Source: Nyssa sinensis (lineage: Eukaryota > Streptophyta > Magnoliopsida > Cornales > Nyssaceae). Taken from it: 64,000 nucleotides of DNA. Shown here piece by piece: positions 11,812-24,990 of the stretch. A program made the position numbers and the translations under genes. The stretch spans positions 7,559,589 through 7,623,588 of the forward strand of contig CM018048.1 in NCBI GenBank assembly GCA_008638375.1, written 5' to 3'. The first letter of the stretch is position 1. The number at the start of each line of letters is the position of its first letter. The notes under the pieces are model-generated. The model worked only from the letters and a program-made list of their open reading frames with translations. It did not search any database and was not told the DNA's origin.

Positions 11812-14800
11812 TATATATGTATCCTACTTTCACATGCAAATCTTACAAGAGAAGTCATGAGGAAAGTTTTCCTAGTTTTCTTGTTTTTCTTCTGATAAAA
11901 GATGTGAATGTTCTAGGGATAGTTCTTTATGTATTGACTTCTGAATTTCATATTGATGCTTTTGTTTGGATCAATATAAATTATGTTTTGCAATCTGTCT
12001 TAGGAAATGAAATTCCTTTTTAGATCCGATCTCTTATGAACACGAGTTGAGTTGAGTTGAGTTGAGCTAGAGTCTACTAGTATAACAATGCCAAAGGCAA
12101 TAGCAGTGATGACAACCACCACCACCATAATCAGCTAAACTGAACCATTGAAACTCAATAGCAATATGCCATCAAAATGATTAATGGAAAGTCATGTTAT
12201 TGAGATTTGGGAAGGATAAAAATTACACAAATGTTAACTACATATTGCTTCTCTTGTTTCCCTTTGGTTTGTCTTTGCCCAACCATTGAAGTCTGTCTGG
12301 TCGTGAGAGCAGAACCACCGACATGAAGTATTACCATATGATCCTTTTACAGCTTGTAGCCTGACTATAGTGCAAGAGCCACATTAGAAAAGAAATCGGC
12401 AGAAGGCATGCTAACAGAGACAATGGCTGCCTTCCAAATTGATGCAGTTTGTTTTAGCTGTTGGATGGTCAACAGTGTCACTGAAGAAGACAACATGAGC
12501 AGGTAAACCTGCCAACTGTTACATGCCAGAAATGAATTAGCCTTCAGATGATATTTTTCTTGGAAAAAAAAGAAAAGGATTAAAAATGAAAACATAGAAA
12601 CATGTCTAGCAGAGTTGAGCCCAAGCTTAGTTTTATTTTTCATATGGGCATATGGAGCATCTTGCGTTGAGCCTATGACTCATTATAGCCTTTAACAACC
12701 GAGTCTGTGATTAAACACAGCTTATGTAAGTAGGCTCACAACTTATGACAATATGAGCACATGGATCATTATTTGTCTTAATTGAAGGTCTCCTCTAGAA
12801 AAGTCTTAATGGTGGAAGTGTGCTGATTGTATTACCATGTACCATCTGATTTGAAGCCTTTCTCTAAAAAAATTCCAACAGATTGGAACTGTCAAATTGA
12901 ATGTCCAAACTTACCTGATTGTCCCAACATATTACTAAGCAGATGTCAAGTTACCAACATTCTTCGACTTTGAGCAGAGATGCTAATCTCCTCTAGAAGG
13001 CTGAGTACTTCGATCCTACCTAATATATAGTTTTCTCCTATGCTATTGTGGCAGTCCACACCACTCATTACATACCTCTAGGAGAAGACATGCATTGGAA
13101 GGAATTTGAATTCAAGCTCTCTGGTGGTCCAGTTTGTGGTGCTGTTCCTCCAATACACCTTTCATGCATTTCAGCAAAATATATATATTTATTGAAATTG
13201 ATTGTGGTGTCTTTAGAGACGCTAAATATGCTAATGAACTTGTATGCACAGGCTTTGGTCAAAAGAAAATTTGTTGAGTTGTATTTTAAACAAGGGAGTT
13301 CTTGCATGGTGCTCATAATCTTTCATCGATGATCCAAACCATTTGTTTTAGACTTGCTCCATTACAATCGGTTGGCTTTTTTTTTTTCATTGAGATGCTA
13401 TACATGTTTGGCCCTCAGAAGATTGTAGTTGTAGTTAGATGTGCTAAAACATCAAGATTTGATTTTATTGGAAAGGAACAGTCTCTTAACAGGCATCATT
13501 AGAAGCAAATGAAGCTATTGTAACCAGAGGTCATCTTGGATACGATAATGCCCCTGTAAGCAATATCACAGACACCCTTGCAGAGTTGGTAGTAAAGGAA
13601 TGCCAATATTGTCATAATGAAGCCATACCTGCACAAAGACAACCAGAAGCTTGTGTTGAGAACTTGACCCTCTTTTCCCTTGTTTTCCTGATTGGTGATT
13701 GCAGTGTTAGGCCGACGAGTTGACGACTCAGTCCCAAGTTCTAACTTTGTTGGAGGGGGGATGAACATAATTGGGCTAATTTTTGGTGGGTTGTGTGTTC
13801 ATGGGTCAAAACTGTCCACCAGGTTCTTTTGTAAAGCTTAAAGCTAAATTCCTTTATATATGACCAACAGCGAAAGCTTTCAGTAATTCTGGATATTCTC
13901 TTTGCCTTTCTTCTTCTTTGGTGATGGAGCTGCCAGTGAGAGAGCAGAGACAAAGGAGTGCCAAGAACAGCAGAATTTGATTGGAAAGACGAATAAAGGT
14001 CTCGAGCTCCACCTTCTGGAAGAAACTGAAAGTGAAACAGAGAAGTTGGCAATGGTGGTGGACCGGTGGTTGTGCTGGAGAGTATGCTGCAACAAGCGAA
14101 ACTCCAGACATTGATCTACAAGCAATCACTGCCAAATTCTTTCTTCTTTCATAGAATGCTTTCTTTAACTGCTCCTTCCTTCAAAGGAAGTTTCCACAAA
14201 TTTGTTTGCAGTCAAAATGTGCCCAAACTTGTTTTTAAAATTTCCCTCTTGCGCTATTAAACAAAACTCATCTTCTAAAGTTCTATCCTATTCTTAACTT
14301 GGAGAGTAGTTTGCAGCTCTTTTACCTATATGTTTTGAAAGGAAAAATGTGCAGTTACGGTTTTCAAAATAAGCTTGCAAAAGCCCAATTACAAGATTCC
14401 ATGTAAGCATGAAAAGGCCGTCGTCCATGATTATGCTTCCAGAGTTGTTCACATCAACTTTGGTTAGCAAATGCATATCTTTGCTTAGTCCGGGAAATAA
14501 TAATGAATCACATGCTGTACGAAAATAATATCACAACCAACATCGAGGAAAGAAAGTTGAGACCTTTGTCCATATAATCTGTCTGCAATACCCCGGGTCA
14601 GAGTGGTTGATTAAGCTCTCCGAACATTAGAAAAACAAAAGAATAGGAAAGGAACCAAGAAGTTGAACCCTTTATATACATCATGAATACAGGTCACTAA
14701 AACATTATTTGAAAAACAATTATGTTTTGCCAAAAGAGAAATTAAACTCAAGTTGTTAGTTCCCAACAAATGAAATGACATCTAAGAGAATTTCCAATGT

Positions 14801-14912
14801 GTTTTATTAATTTGATCATGAAATATGGGATTTGTTCTAGTAAAATTTTCTGACCCCTACATAATCCATGGGGTTAAGTATAGCTCGTGCAAAATGCTCA
14901 AAAGTATGCCAT
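11812..14912. other. Interval between the RH47-like and UGE-like genes, no secure gene
   Basis: The first few hundred bases are presumably the helicase 3' UTR. A GAGTT pentamer repeats about four times near 12043-12065. Several frames of 60-103 codons exist. On the minus strand, 13499-13768 has a hydrophobic stretch (FIMTILAFLYY) preceded by a CAG acceptor-like site, and 13854-14135 has another hydrophobic segment. I recognise no family in them and do not call them genes. Confidence 0.5.
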
Positions 14913-17900
14913 TCAAGGCTGGGACTGGTATCCCCATGGATTTTGGCTTGCCCACTTCCATTGGTCCCTGCACATTTCTTCAATGCCATATTTTGCCCTG
15001 AAAAAAAAAGGCATTGAGTTAGCTGTGAAACGCACAACAATATGATATGTGGAACACACGATTTATGAGGCACCATTATCACGCTATCAACTATAAACAC
15101 AATATATATAAACTTCAAAATGATTTATATTTCAGAGTTTCTGGCAGGATTTTAATGTTGAGATTTCAACCGCTGAATTGTTTTAGCTACTAGTTCAAAG
15201 AATTCAATTCAACATGTGTACATATATATAATTAGGTTGTCAATATCCATATATACCAGTCTTGAGCTAGTAGTGTGTGGCATGGAATAAAATATCAAAA
15301 GGCATCATGATATATCTATCGACATACTGCAATTTTCCAAGTTGCAAAATGATTTTTATATGTGATTTTAAATTAACAAGATATCACATTTATATTGCAA
15401 AATATTGTGATATATCACTAAATACATTGCACATATTCCAAATGAAATTCTCGTTATGTCATCAGAAAATTTGGATATATCGCACATATCATACTTTAGG
15501 TACATCTGTCTTAAAATACAAGAAAACCATCCAATCATAAATATTTTATAGCTTAATAACTTTTATTACTTGAAAAAATTTTAAAAACCAATTTTTTTCT
15601 AAGGTAAAAAAAAATTACTGGCGGATTAACAATTTATATTTTTTGTATTATTTATAATTACAATAGAAAAATACATGGATATCAATCGCAAGAGATTTAT
15701 TACTAATATTATTACAAGAAACTTATTACTAACATTAATTTACAAGTTTTATAGGAGATTTATTAACTTAGATTTTTTATAAATGGAATTTTTTGGGATA
15801 AAAAAACTCTTCACTTTTGGAAGACCATGTCTTCTCTTTTTGTTAAAATCATGTATGTTTGAGCAAGTATTTAAATCAAAGAAAATAATTAAGAAACTTG
15901 GTATTTAATAATTCTATTAGTAGTTTTATATTTTTTCAAATATTATTGATTGATAGAGGATTGAATATGTATTCCTTTGATAACTAAACTCCAATGAATA
16001 TGACTAGTGAAATTGAGGGTTTTGGATCAAACGAGTTTAATGAAAAAAAAAACCCTCTCTCACGAGGACAAGGCCAGCGAGATTTATGCAGGTAGGGGGG
16101 CAAAGCCTTTGAAATCAAGGAAATTGGAAAAAGGGAATTGTGTTCTCTACCAAATAACAGATAGACATCAAAATGTGGTGAGGAGATTCAGGGTTGATCG
16201 AGATGGATTTGGTTGGATTTGTAAACAACTTGATGAAATGGAGACAAGCCAGGGTAACCCTCCTCCCTTCTTATGTATGTGGGTTCACCCTCCTTAGGCG
16301 ATCTTTAATGCACATATTACTTACAAAAAAAAAAAAAAGACTAGTAATATTGAGTATATTACAAGTTTTATGGGTATGGCTAAGCATGATATCCATCAGG
16401 ACCATAACTATATAGTTATTAGTAAACTATTAGTAGGTATAGTTTGCCATACTTTGAAATTCTGAGAATGTCATTATGTAGGAACTGAAAAGATATATTA
16501 ACCACTAAATGAGATAACCGAAATAATGTATGAGATAGGTAAAGCACCGTGAAAAACTTAATAATAAGATTTTAAGTGTCCTGAGGTGATCCGTGTAAAA
16601 AAATAATAATAATAATAATTTTACATTTGAACCACAAAGGTACTCCATGTACTAATTGTAGGGTTTTGTATAATATGATTAGTATAATTGTAAATTGTAA
16701 ATTTATATTATTAGAAATGTATTTTCTATATTTATTTGATGTTAATATGGTTAAATTTTCTGAAATCAAAATAATCAGTTGCTTTTTATTCTCAATGGCA
16801 TGCATTTTTTTTTATAGACTACATACTTGTCAAATATACATGTTATTTTTAATATTTTAACTTAAAGTCATGCATTATATGTATGTTAACACTTTTTCTT
16901 CATAAGTATATGTTTGTTAACACTTCCAAAAATTCTATTAAAAATATCTATTATTTGATATTAATATCTATTTTATCACTTGCGATATATCCTTTTCATC
17001 AATATTTATTTCATGTTGTATGGTTTGGCATAGCATAGTTAGATATATAAAGCACCATCAATGTCACATTAAACACAATACCATTAGACATCTTTCTATG
17101 CATAAAGACTAACCAATTGTTGGAGAACATAGATGATGAACTTACTTCCAACCAAGTTCTTTCTCAGCCTTCTCTGTAGAAGCATAGACAGCTGTGGCAT
17201 CTCCTGCCCTTCTAGGACATAGTTTTATAGGAATTTTCTGAAAGACAAAAAAAACTTTAGCATGTCCAAAACTTGCGTGTGCACAAGTGCAAAGGTGTGT
17301 GAGAGAGAAAAATAGAGGTAAGACAAAGGTACAAGCACCTTGCCAGATGCCTTCTCGAATGTAGCAACCATTTCAAGTACAGATGTACCACGACCCGTCC
17401 CTAAGTTGTATGCAGTGCAGCCTAACACAGTACATATGTTAAACATCAAATTCTAGTGATGCTATAGAGAATATTATGAAAACCCAAATTGATATGCATT
17501 TTGTACATAAACATGGTAATGTTCGTCTAACCTAATGCACTTTTTAAATTGAAGAGCTCGCATAATCTTTCCATGGCAGTATCATTAATATGTGAACTTA
17601 TGTATAAAATATTTTCTCACCTATATTTTCTGTTGTAAAGAGCTTCCGAAGAGCAGCAATGTGACCATCTGCCAAATCCATAACGTGGATGTAGTCTCGA
17701 ACCTGTTAACCAAGAAATTAACTAGTTATTTGTTAGCAAAGAGTTTCCAAGGTGAGCATAGTATAAGGTAAAGTGAAACCGTCGTGAAACTACTAGAAAA
17801 CCAAACATTAATGGACTCTACATACCGCACTACCGTCAGCTGTGGGATAGTCATGACCATATACATTTAGCTCGGGTAATCTTCCAACAGCTACTTGTTG

Positions 17901-18325
17901 AATGTAAGGCATAAGATTGTTTGGGATGCCTTTTGGATCTTCACCAAGTTTGCCACTCTCATGAGCTCCAACAGGGTTAAAGTATCTTAGCAAAATCATT
18001 CTCCATTCTGAATCCACCCTCTCAATATCTCGAGCAATTTCTTCAAGGAAGAGCTAGTTTAACACAATCAAGCATAGGTTAGGAAGCCAAGAGATTGCAC
18101 AATTCTGAACTTAAAGTACAACCAACCACTTGGAGCATCAAGCATACAAATAAATAATAATTATTAATTGGTTTCAACTTTCTAGAAAAGGAAGAATATT
18201 GTTAAGGCCATTTTAGCATATACCTTGGTTCGCCCATATGGATTCATAGCCATCAACTGGAAATCCTCAATACATGGAATTTTTTCAGGTTGGCCATAAA
18301 CGGTTTCAGATGATGAGAAAACCAA
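14913..18325 (-). pseudogene. UGE: UDP-glucose 4-epimerase (UGE), N-terminally truncated, six exons
   Basis: Six minus-strand exons with GT-AG borders and consistent phases: 18325-18224, 18053-17826, 17702-17621, 17421-17339, 17237-17146 and 14997-14913. Together they give 223 codons plus stop. Exon 1 carries the catalytic SSSETVYG and the NPYGRTK Tyr/Lys pair. Exon 2 has [20 protein letters not shown] and YGHDYPT, exon 3 [19 protein letters not shown], exon 4 [18 protein letters not shown], exon 5 [17 protein letters not shown], and exon 6 [13 protein letters not shown] to a natural end. UGE interconverts UDP-glucose and UDP-galactose for cell-wall and galactolipid synthesis. Plant UGEs are about 350 residues. 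The first roughly 125, including the GGAGFIG NAD-binding motif, have no counterpart upstream in the window. The exons show no stop, so loss is recent or the fragment is transcribed from a foreign start. Without the NAD site it should not be an active epimerase. Confidence 0.88.
14998..17145 (-). other. Large last intron of the UGE-like gene with a degraded insertion
   Basis: This intron is 2.1 kb and separates the last two UGE exons. It is AT-rich. Near 16007-16297 (plus strand) an ORF contains RKLEKGNCVLYQITDRHQ and RRFRVDRDGFGWICKQL, followed by an A-run at 16325-16338. That pattern is reminiscent of a plant LINE-associated ORF plus poly(A), but the match is weak. Nothing else is recognised. 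Confidence 0.4.
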
Positions 18326-20600
18326 CTATATAACCACACATTCAAATTTTGTGTCAATTCTGGACAAGATAAAAGCATGCCATGCAGCTAGTTAATGCTT
18401 ACATTCAAAGTGTAGTTATAGACACTGACAATTTCTCAGTTAAAATGAATGCTATAGAAATTCATATATGAAAAATATACAAAATCAACTCTCACATTCC
18501 TTAAGAAAGAGTGAGCTCAAATTCTTTCACGAATTAATACTAATAAATTCTATAAAGCATTCAAACTTTGATACAAAATTAAAAATAATATTCAAAAGAA
18601 AAATAAGGGAAAAAATCAAGGTCTAAAAAAATGGATGAAACTTGTGAGCAATTCTCATATCTTTGTATCACTAGAAAGTGAATTCCTATTTTGGTCAGAA
18701 AGGGAAGCAGTAAAAAACAAGGGTCTAGAATCTAGTCTCTACCATATAAGTTCCTCACAAGGAGAACACTCTCCAAAAAGATGAGCCACTATTTCAGGCT
18801 ATATAATAAGCATTTTCAAATCAGATCATCTAAAACAATATATTTCCTTTCTCTAAAAGATTATGTAATTTTATTTTTTTAACAAACACCAAGACTCATT
18901 GGACTTTCCTTTCTCTGAAAGACGAAGCCAAAATTCATACATACACTTAATATGTGGGTAAAAAGGATTCAATGTAACTGGCCTTGAGTAGTTAAAAATT
19001 AAAGACTTTGTTAACTTGAGTTGATGACTTGAATATCTACAACAACAATACTTTCTAATATTTAATTTGAAGCACAAGTTCATTAAACAACATGCATAAA
19101 CATGTCTATATGTCTATATGTAAAATAAATGCAATTTTAAATTTGAGAGAGAGAGAGAGAGTCATGTTTTACATAGTGCCTATGTAAAATTTGATAATAC
19201 ATTGAAATTTCTGTCCAGCATCTATCAGGATTTGGATATCTTCATTAGGTCATGCATTAACGCCTATAAGTCAAACACTGATTAAAAAAAAAGGGGGGGG
19301 GGGGGGGCAATAAGTCAAATGCATTGTTTGAACAGAGACCTTGGGCAATTAATTCGATACAAATTTTTCTCTCTCTTGGTCCAAGTTCAGTTAACAGGGA
19401 TGCGGACCTTTTTGCCTCCAGGCTTTTACTTGTGCTTGTTTAAGTTTCTTTGTAAGCAGTGCCTTCTTTTTTGATTAGTAATATATAATAAACAAGGCGC
19501 CAAGGGAGGCCGGGAAAGTATAGAGGAGCCATTGCATTCCTTCTATACAAGTCTTGAAACTTTCTAGAAATCCAAAACTGTAACTAGTTTAGGACGATAA
19601 CAAACTCTCTTCCTAGCACAATCCTCCAATTAGCAAAAAGGCAATTACATCACTGACCTCAGCATCACTCAAGAAACACCAAATAAGGAAAATAACACAC
19701 TCCAAACATGCCAAGTCACCTTACAATGAAGAAGAAGAATGTGATTATTGCTTTCCAATACCTTTTTGCACATGCAATACCAGCTGGGAAACATCTTCCC
19801 TCTATGCACAGGATTATCAATAGTCAAAATCACTTCCAAAGCTGTTGACCTAAGAAAACTAGAGACCTTAGAAGGAACCCCCACTATCCAAATATCCTTC
19901 CAAGGAAGATCTGGCCTATTCACATGACAAAAAAAGTTGAGTAGAAGGATTTCACAGTAAATTGCCTTCTCATATCTAGTGAATGTTGCACTTCATTTTC
20001 TTCTCTATTCCAAAAGAACTTTCATGTTCATTTTGTTGTTCCCTATTTCCCTTCAAGGCTTCATTTGGTCCACGGATTTAGTGAAAGGAGGGAAGGACAA
20101 TACAAAAGGAAAACACTATAATCGTTGTCTTATATTCTAGAAATGTGTGCTTTAAATATTGAATGGTGCATCTTATAAAACAAGTAAAAATGCAATACCC
20201 ATTGATTAAACTTGTTGATTTGTTTGCAATATCAATATGCTTTCCACATATGCATCAAAATCTATATTGTATGATACTAAAACCAAGGAAGCACACCCTC
20301 CATTATCTTCAGAAGTATTACAAGCAGACAAATAAGATGCCAATGATGTTTTCTGATAAATGTAATTAATATTTAAATAATGCTATAAAATTTTACATTC
20401 ACATAAAATTCTGGACCTCCTATTGGCATGTGCTTTCTTACTCTTTCTTCTACACTCTTTTCATGCCTCTAAGGGAAAGTGAATCTGTGCAACGTGCAAA
20501 ACTTTGCTTGATAGGGGCTTAAAACAATTGATCAATTTGCTTGAGCAAAAAACCTAAACCATGAAAATACAGATTCAATATAGTAAGTTTTCACTATACA
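18326..20600. other. Interval between UGE-like exon 1 and AE7-like exon
   Basis: I looked here for the missing UGE exons (Rossmann GGAGFIG segment, HFAG and RYFDNN regions) and saw none on either strand. The interval holds a LINE remnant (19480-19925), a (GA)n run at 19145-19160, a poly-G run at 19292-19307 and otherwise AT-rich DNA. Confidence 0.55.
19480..19925 (-). pseudogene. LINE (non-LTR retrotransposon) 3' remnant with zf-RVT-like domain
   Basis: The minus-strand frame 19923-19669 contains VSSFLRSTALEVILTIDNPVHRG, then CMCKKVLESNNHILLHC spacing, then WSVLFSLFGVS. This is the arrangement of the zinc-binding zf-RVT domain at the C-terminus of plant LINE reverse transcriptases (Cys-x2-Cys, His, Cys, then LFSLFGVSW). 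The following bases to about 19480 continue as a decayed tail with stops. The catalytic reverse transcriptase is absent, so this is a 5'-truncated copy typical of LINE insertion. Confidence 0.72.
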
Positions 20601-20624
20601 TGTCAATTTTAATCATATATAAAG

Positions 20625-20838
20625 TTTAAAATCCCCCCACCCCCCTCCCCATCAAATGTAATCAAATGAAAGGATATCAAAAATTTCTTGTTGGTCAATG
20701 GGTTCCGCAGTATACTCGTCCACATAACCTGGTGCAGTTCGAAGTCGACGCTCCTTTTTTTTTCGTACACAACAGGATTGGCATTGATTAACCCAGTAAT
20801 CATATTCACTGCTTAAACTGGGATTATCAAATCAGCCT
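20625..20838 (-). pseudogene. AE7: AE7/MIP18-family 5' coding exon fragment with frameshift
   Basis: On the minus strand an ATG at 20803 opens MITGLINANPVVYEKK. After a run of nine A's the conserved continuation ERRLRTAPGYVDEYTAEPID and QQEIFD is found in a different frame. This pattern (short GLI-N-P start, KKERRLRT, EPIDQxEIFD) is the N-terminus of the plant MIP18/FAM96B protein AE7, a cytosolic iron-sulfur cluster assembly factor that acts with MET18 and CIA1. Only about 45 of its roughly 155 residues are present, and the DUF59 core is missing. A3' splice-like CAG precedes the exon near 20831-20836. The poly-A length change breaks the frame, so no functional AE7 is encoded. Confidence 0.78.
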
Positions 20839-20963
20839 GCTGCAAGTCAGAAAAGTATAATCATTCTATCCTCCTTAGACAATTTCTTATTAAAAAGCTT
20901 GTATATTTATATATAAAAATCAACATAAATCACCATAAAGCAAAGAAAAGAAACAATTTACCA

Positions 20964-21065
20964 ATTTGAGGCAAACAGAAGTTTGCTTGGATTTTGGCGC
21001 TGGAGAGAGGGAGCCGGCTGATCGAGAATGAACTATGAAGCAAAGCGATAAATAGCCCTAGTGGT
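20964..21065 (-). promoter_or_regulatory. Putative 5' UTR exon of the AE7-like locus
   Basis: On the minus strand the sequence from about 21060 to 20964 ends in AATTG followed by GTAAATTG, a good donor site. It lies about 130 bp upstream of the AE7-like coding exon, whose acceptor is near 20831. This is the layout expected for a short 5' UTR exon and intron. The exon start is not defined. Confidence 0.45.
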
Positions 21066-21834
21066 TTTTTAATTGAATCCAAAAACCAAAAACCGAAAAC
21101 CTATGGTTTATCTCCGGAAAGTGTTCTCCGCCGACGCGTCGACTCGCCGAGTAGCCGACTTTTAACTGACTCGGCCGAAGTAATCTACTTTGGACAATCG
21201 GGTACCCAATATTGGATGGTGGTTGGTTTAATTTTTATTTTTATTTTTGAGTCATTCTATTAAAGGTGCACAGATTAAATTAAAATTATTATTGAATTTA
21301 CTTTCAAATATATTAACTCTAAACTCTTCAATTATAAAGCGATTAAAATATTCTTTCAATATTTTCTTCAAAAAAAAAAAAAAGTCTAATTACTCTGTAA
21401 ATAACACTAGATATAAAAAAAAAAAAAATTTAAAATTTAATAACTTAAAATATATAAATTCATTTTTAATAAAATTTATATATTTGAATTTTAAAAACCG
21501 AAATCTTTCAAATAAGATTTATATTACATACAATTGTTTTTAAAAAAATTACTTTCAAATAATGAAATTTTACTGTCCTTAAAGAAACACAGTAAAGTTT
21601 ACTATTTTAAAGGCAGTAAAATTTTACTGTCATAAGAAAATAAAATAATTTTAATTTCACTGTAAATTTCTCAATTATTACTAGTTTTAGTCAATTTTTT
21701 CAATATTCAAAGAGACTTTTAAGGTAATGAAAATTGTAAAAAAGAAAAATCATTATATGAAAAAAGTGAATAGTAAAATTTTACTATTTGTGTGAGAAAA
21801 TATAAAAAATTAATTAATTAAATGTCTTCTACAT

Positions 21835-22100
21835 ATTTTTAAACTACATTAAAAAAATACATTAAATCAATTAATATAAATAAAATTTTAGAAAACTACT
21901 ATATTAAAATATGTATTTAATCAATTTAGGTAGTCTTCTCTTTCATTTCTCTCTCCTCACATGTATGGAGTGATTTGAACTTTCCTTATTTTAGTAGTAG
22001 GATAGGGAGCTTCCTTTGAGTTTGAATTTTTTGAACTTGGTTCCTAAAATGACTTATGAGCTCTTCTAGAGAGCCCATGCTCTTAGAGAAATTCTAACCA
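21835..22100 (+). repeat. Diverged dispersed repeat, copy 1
   Basis: This shares a linear order of motifs with 22480-22790: TTTAATCAATTTA, then GTCTTCT-T-CTTT, then CTCCTCA, then TATTTTAG-AG with GATAGGGA, then TTCCTAAAATG, then CTC-T-TAGA. By eye the two are about 70% identical, so they are old copies of one unknown, probably MITE-like, element. Confidence 0.55.
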
Positions 22101-22479
22101 TACTCCTTAATTTTTTTTTTCTCTATTTTGTCTAAAATGGCAACAAAGTTAATTTAGAGAGTTGCTTTTGAAAGGTCTACTCCAACCATATTTCATATTT
22201 TAACTAACTTTGAGTTTTTTTATTAATTTTTAAAATTTTAATTATTACAATTTGGATTTATTTCAAATTAATAGCTTTTTTAAATGATTATTTTTTTACC
22301 TTGAGAATCTATCTACACACATAATTTGTATTATACAAAATCAATCTAATTTTTTTTTATAAATATAATTCTAAATTTAAATTTGGCACCCATTTGACTT
22401 CTTTAATTTAACAAAATATTAAATAAAAAATTAATTAAGACAAAATATAAAAAATAGTTTAAAAAAGCTCTCACAATTT

Positions 22480-22790
22480 AATACACCATATTAAAAATAT
22501 ATTTAATCACTTTAAATATATGATAAATAGAATATAAAATTCTAGAAACTAAACAAATTAAAAATGGATTTAATCAATTTATATATATATATAATAATAA
22601 TAATAATAAATAGGGAGTCTTCTTTCTTTACTTTCTCACTCCTCATATTTAGGAGCAATTTGGGCATCTCTTATTTTAGGAGCTTGATAGGGAATGTGGT
22701 TGGAGCATGATTTTTCAAGTTTATTTTCTAAAATAGCTAAAGAAGCTCCATGTAGAAAGCCCCTTGGAAATGCTCTTATAAATTTATTTT
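22480..22790 (+). repeat. Diverged dispersed repeat, copy 2
   Basis: This is the partner of 21835-22100 in the same orientation. Clear borders or a target duplication were not found. It contains a short (ATA/AAT)n run near 22578-22610. Confidence 0.55.
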
Positions 22791-23540
22791 TTATTTAATA
22801 AAAAATTTAAAACTCCTCAAACTAGATAGCACGGTTGAAATAGCCACTTCAAAAGTGATTTGCCAAAGATAACTTTTAGCTATTTTATCTAACATTAGAG
22901 TTAATTTTAAGTTGCATGATTAGAATTGCTCCTATGTATGAAATACAAGTAGTTGTGATTTATTTTTAAATCATTATCTAGTTATATGATTTAAATATTT
23001 TTTTGTTTTAAAAATAATTTCATATTTTTAAGAAATTACAATAAATGAATTACAGTCAATCAATTTTAAAAAACAATTCCATATTTTTTTTTGAAGGAAG
23101 TGATGACATATTATAATATATGAATTATAATCAATCAATCAACCATATACAAATTAGGAGCCTCTCAACTATGAACCTGCAAAGTAACTAAGAGAAATCT
23201 CAAAAACAGAGGAAATGAGGGAAAGTGAGAAAGAAACAGATGTAGAAATAAAAACAACTTTTGAAACAAAAGGGACTAAATAGAAACAAGAGGAATCCAT
23301 CAAAGAATATCTTTCTCCTTCCCCTTTTTTTGTAAGAAAAGGAAAATATTCGAGTGAATGAAAAGGAAAAAATAATAGGCAAATTCGACTCTCACTTTAA
23401 AAAGACGTATTATTAAAATAGTCTAATTTATAAAACTTCTTATCTACATGCGAATCAAAGAAAATTTGAAGTTTAAAAATACTTGAAAATGAAAATTTTT
23501 TCTAATAAAAAAATGAAACTTAAATTCATGACTTCCTTAT

Positions 23541-23814
23541 AATATGAAGAACGTGTTGGCCAAACTTTGAATAGCCCCAATTGGTTAAAATAATTCCATA
23601 ATTATAAATATAAAAATTTGACTTTTCTTTATTGAGAGTAAATGGAGTTGGATCCTTAATTAGAAATATAGGAATTTGACTTTTCTTTATTGAGAGTAAA
23701 TTTCTAATAATGAGAAGAACGTGACGGTCAAACTTTGGATAGCCCCAGTTGGTTAAAATAATTTCATAATTTTAAATATAGAGATTTGACTTTTCTTTAT
23801 TGAGCATAAATGGA
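23541..23814 (+). repeat. Local tandem duplication of about 105 bp
   Basis: The segment 23541-23645 (GAAGAACGTGTTGGCCAAACTT to the AGTAAATGGA end) recurs at 23708-23814 with about ten differences. A partial third copy of its end (AATTTGACTTTTCTTTATTG) lies between them at about 23658-23701. The unit has no coding potential. Confidence 0.85.
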
Positions 23815-24354
23815 TTTATGCATGTGGATTTAGGAAGGAGAATGGGCCGGGTTCGGTGTGAGTCTCTCCTTATTCCTGTCTCATTAAAAAATAACATTTT
23901 TTATTTTTTATTTATTATATCTCTCATTCCCGTCTCCACCCTTCTGGCACGTCCAGTCTTTATCTAAAAATTATTTTATTTTAAATTTTTAAAATTAAAA
24001 CTAATACACTAATATTATTAAAAATACAAATTTATACTTACATATAGATACACATATTTAGGTTTATATATGTGATAGTATTTAATGTAATATGAAAATA
24101 TTGAAAGATATTTATATAATTTAAATATATAATCAAGGGGGAGTACCTCCACCCATTACTACCCTAAAGTCGTGTTGGGTTTTAGTATTTTCTCCCATCC
24201 CCGTCTTACCCATTCATTTTCTCCTTAAACTGTCCCATTAAAAGCCTGACAAAGCAAATTGCCATACCTACAAGACCCCACCCAATTTCGAAATGAATGT
24301 TAATTGTATAGAAAATATGTTTTTAAAAGGGTCACAAATTATAACAACGCTTAA

Positions 24355-24590
24355 GATCACGTTTGGTACACAAGAATGAATAGCTATTCTGTTCTATGAA
24401 ATAAAAGATAGAATAAAAATGACATATAATGAAATAAGGATTACTTGGATCAAAGGAATGTTTGAAATGATTTTTAATGTAATGTCCATTATATGAAATA
24501 GACATTTTCAATTATACCAAATAAGAATAAAGAATAAAAAAATTAGAATGAACATTCCTAAAATGTTCATTCTACCGTACCAAACATGTG
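24355..24590. mobile_element. Small MITE with GTTTGGTAC terminal inverted repeats
   Basis: The left end reads CACGTTTGGTAC near 24359 and the right end is its near inverse, GTACCAAACATG, near 24577-24588. Internal ends carry inverted AGAATGAA and TTCATTCT motifs. The length of about 230 bp and the AT-rich, coding-free interior fit a MITE. I could not fix a target-site duplication, so the superfamily is open. Confidence 0.6.
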
Positions 24591-24990
24591 CATGAAATTC
24601 AGATGCCCAGAGGGCTGTCACTAGAGAGTAGAGAATATTTAGGTTCATTCATTTGATGCCAAAATTAAAAATTTTGAATACTTTGTTAATTGTTAATGCC
24701 ATGGAGTTATTTCTTGGGTCAAGCATTACCTTTTCCAACTGAATAAAAGTGTCAATAAACTTAGCTGGTAAAATTTTTGAATGGTCATATTAGACACTTG
24801 GGATGAAATCTTGTTTTTATCCAAGTTTAAGACAGGATTAGGAGGATTTATGGATAGGAAAAAGGTTAGTCCTGCTATATAGCCCTAGCCATTAAATTGA
24901 AAAAATAATAATGTGAAAGCATTTTAAAGTGCTGGTGCTGGAAGTTAGGTTCAAACACTTTGTCTATAAATAATTAATTAAATAAAAATA

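Larger units (their letters stand above)
21066..24350. other. AT-rich non-coding interval
   Basis: There are no genes here. The interval holds two diverged copies of a roughly 270-310 bp repeat and a duplicated block near 23.6 kb, both listed separately. Long A/T runs and weak open frames such as 21247-21543 (Asn/Lys-rich) are low-complexity artefacts. Confidence 0.6.

Noticed and set aside
13048..13332. 94-codon plus-strand ORF and its antisense partner
   Set aside because: The first half has balanced composition but no recognisable motif, and the second half is AT-rich. There is no splice or start evidence, so I did not call a gene.
21247..21543. 98-codon Asn/Lys-rich ORF
   Set aside because: It arises from A/T-rich low-complexity DNA with no domain and no promoter context.
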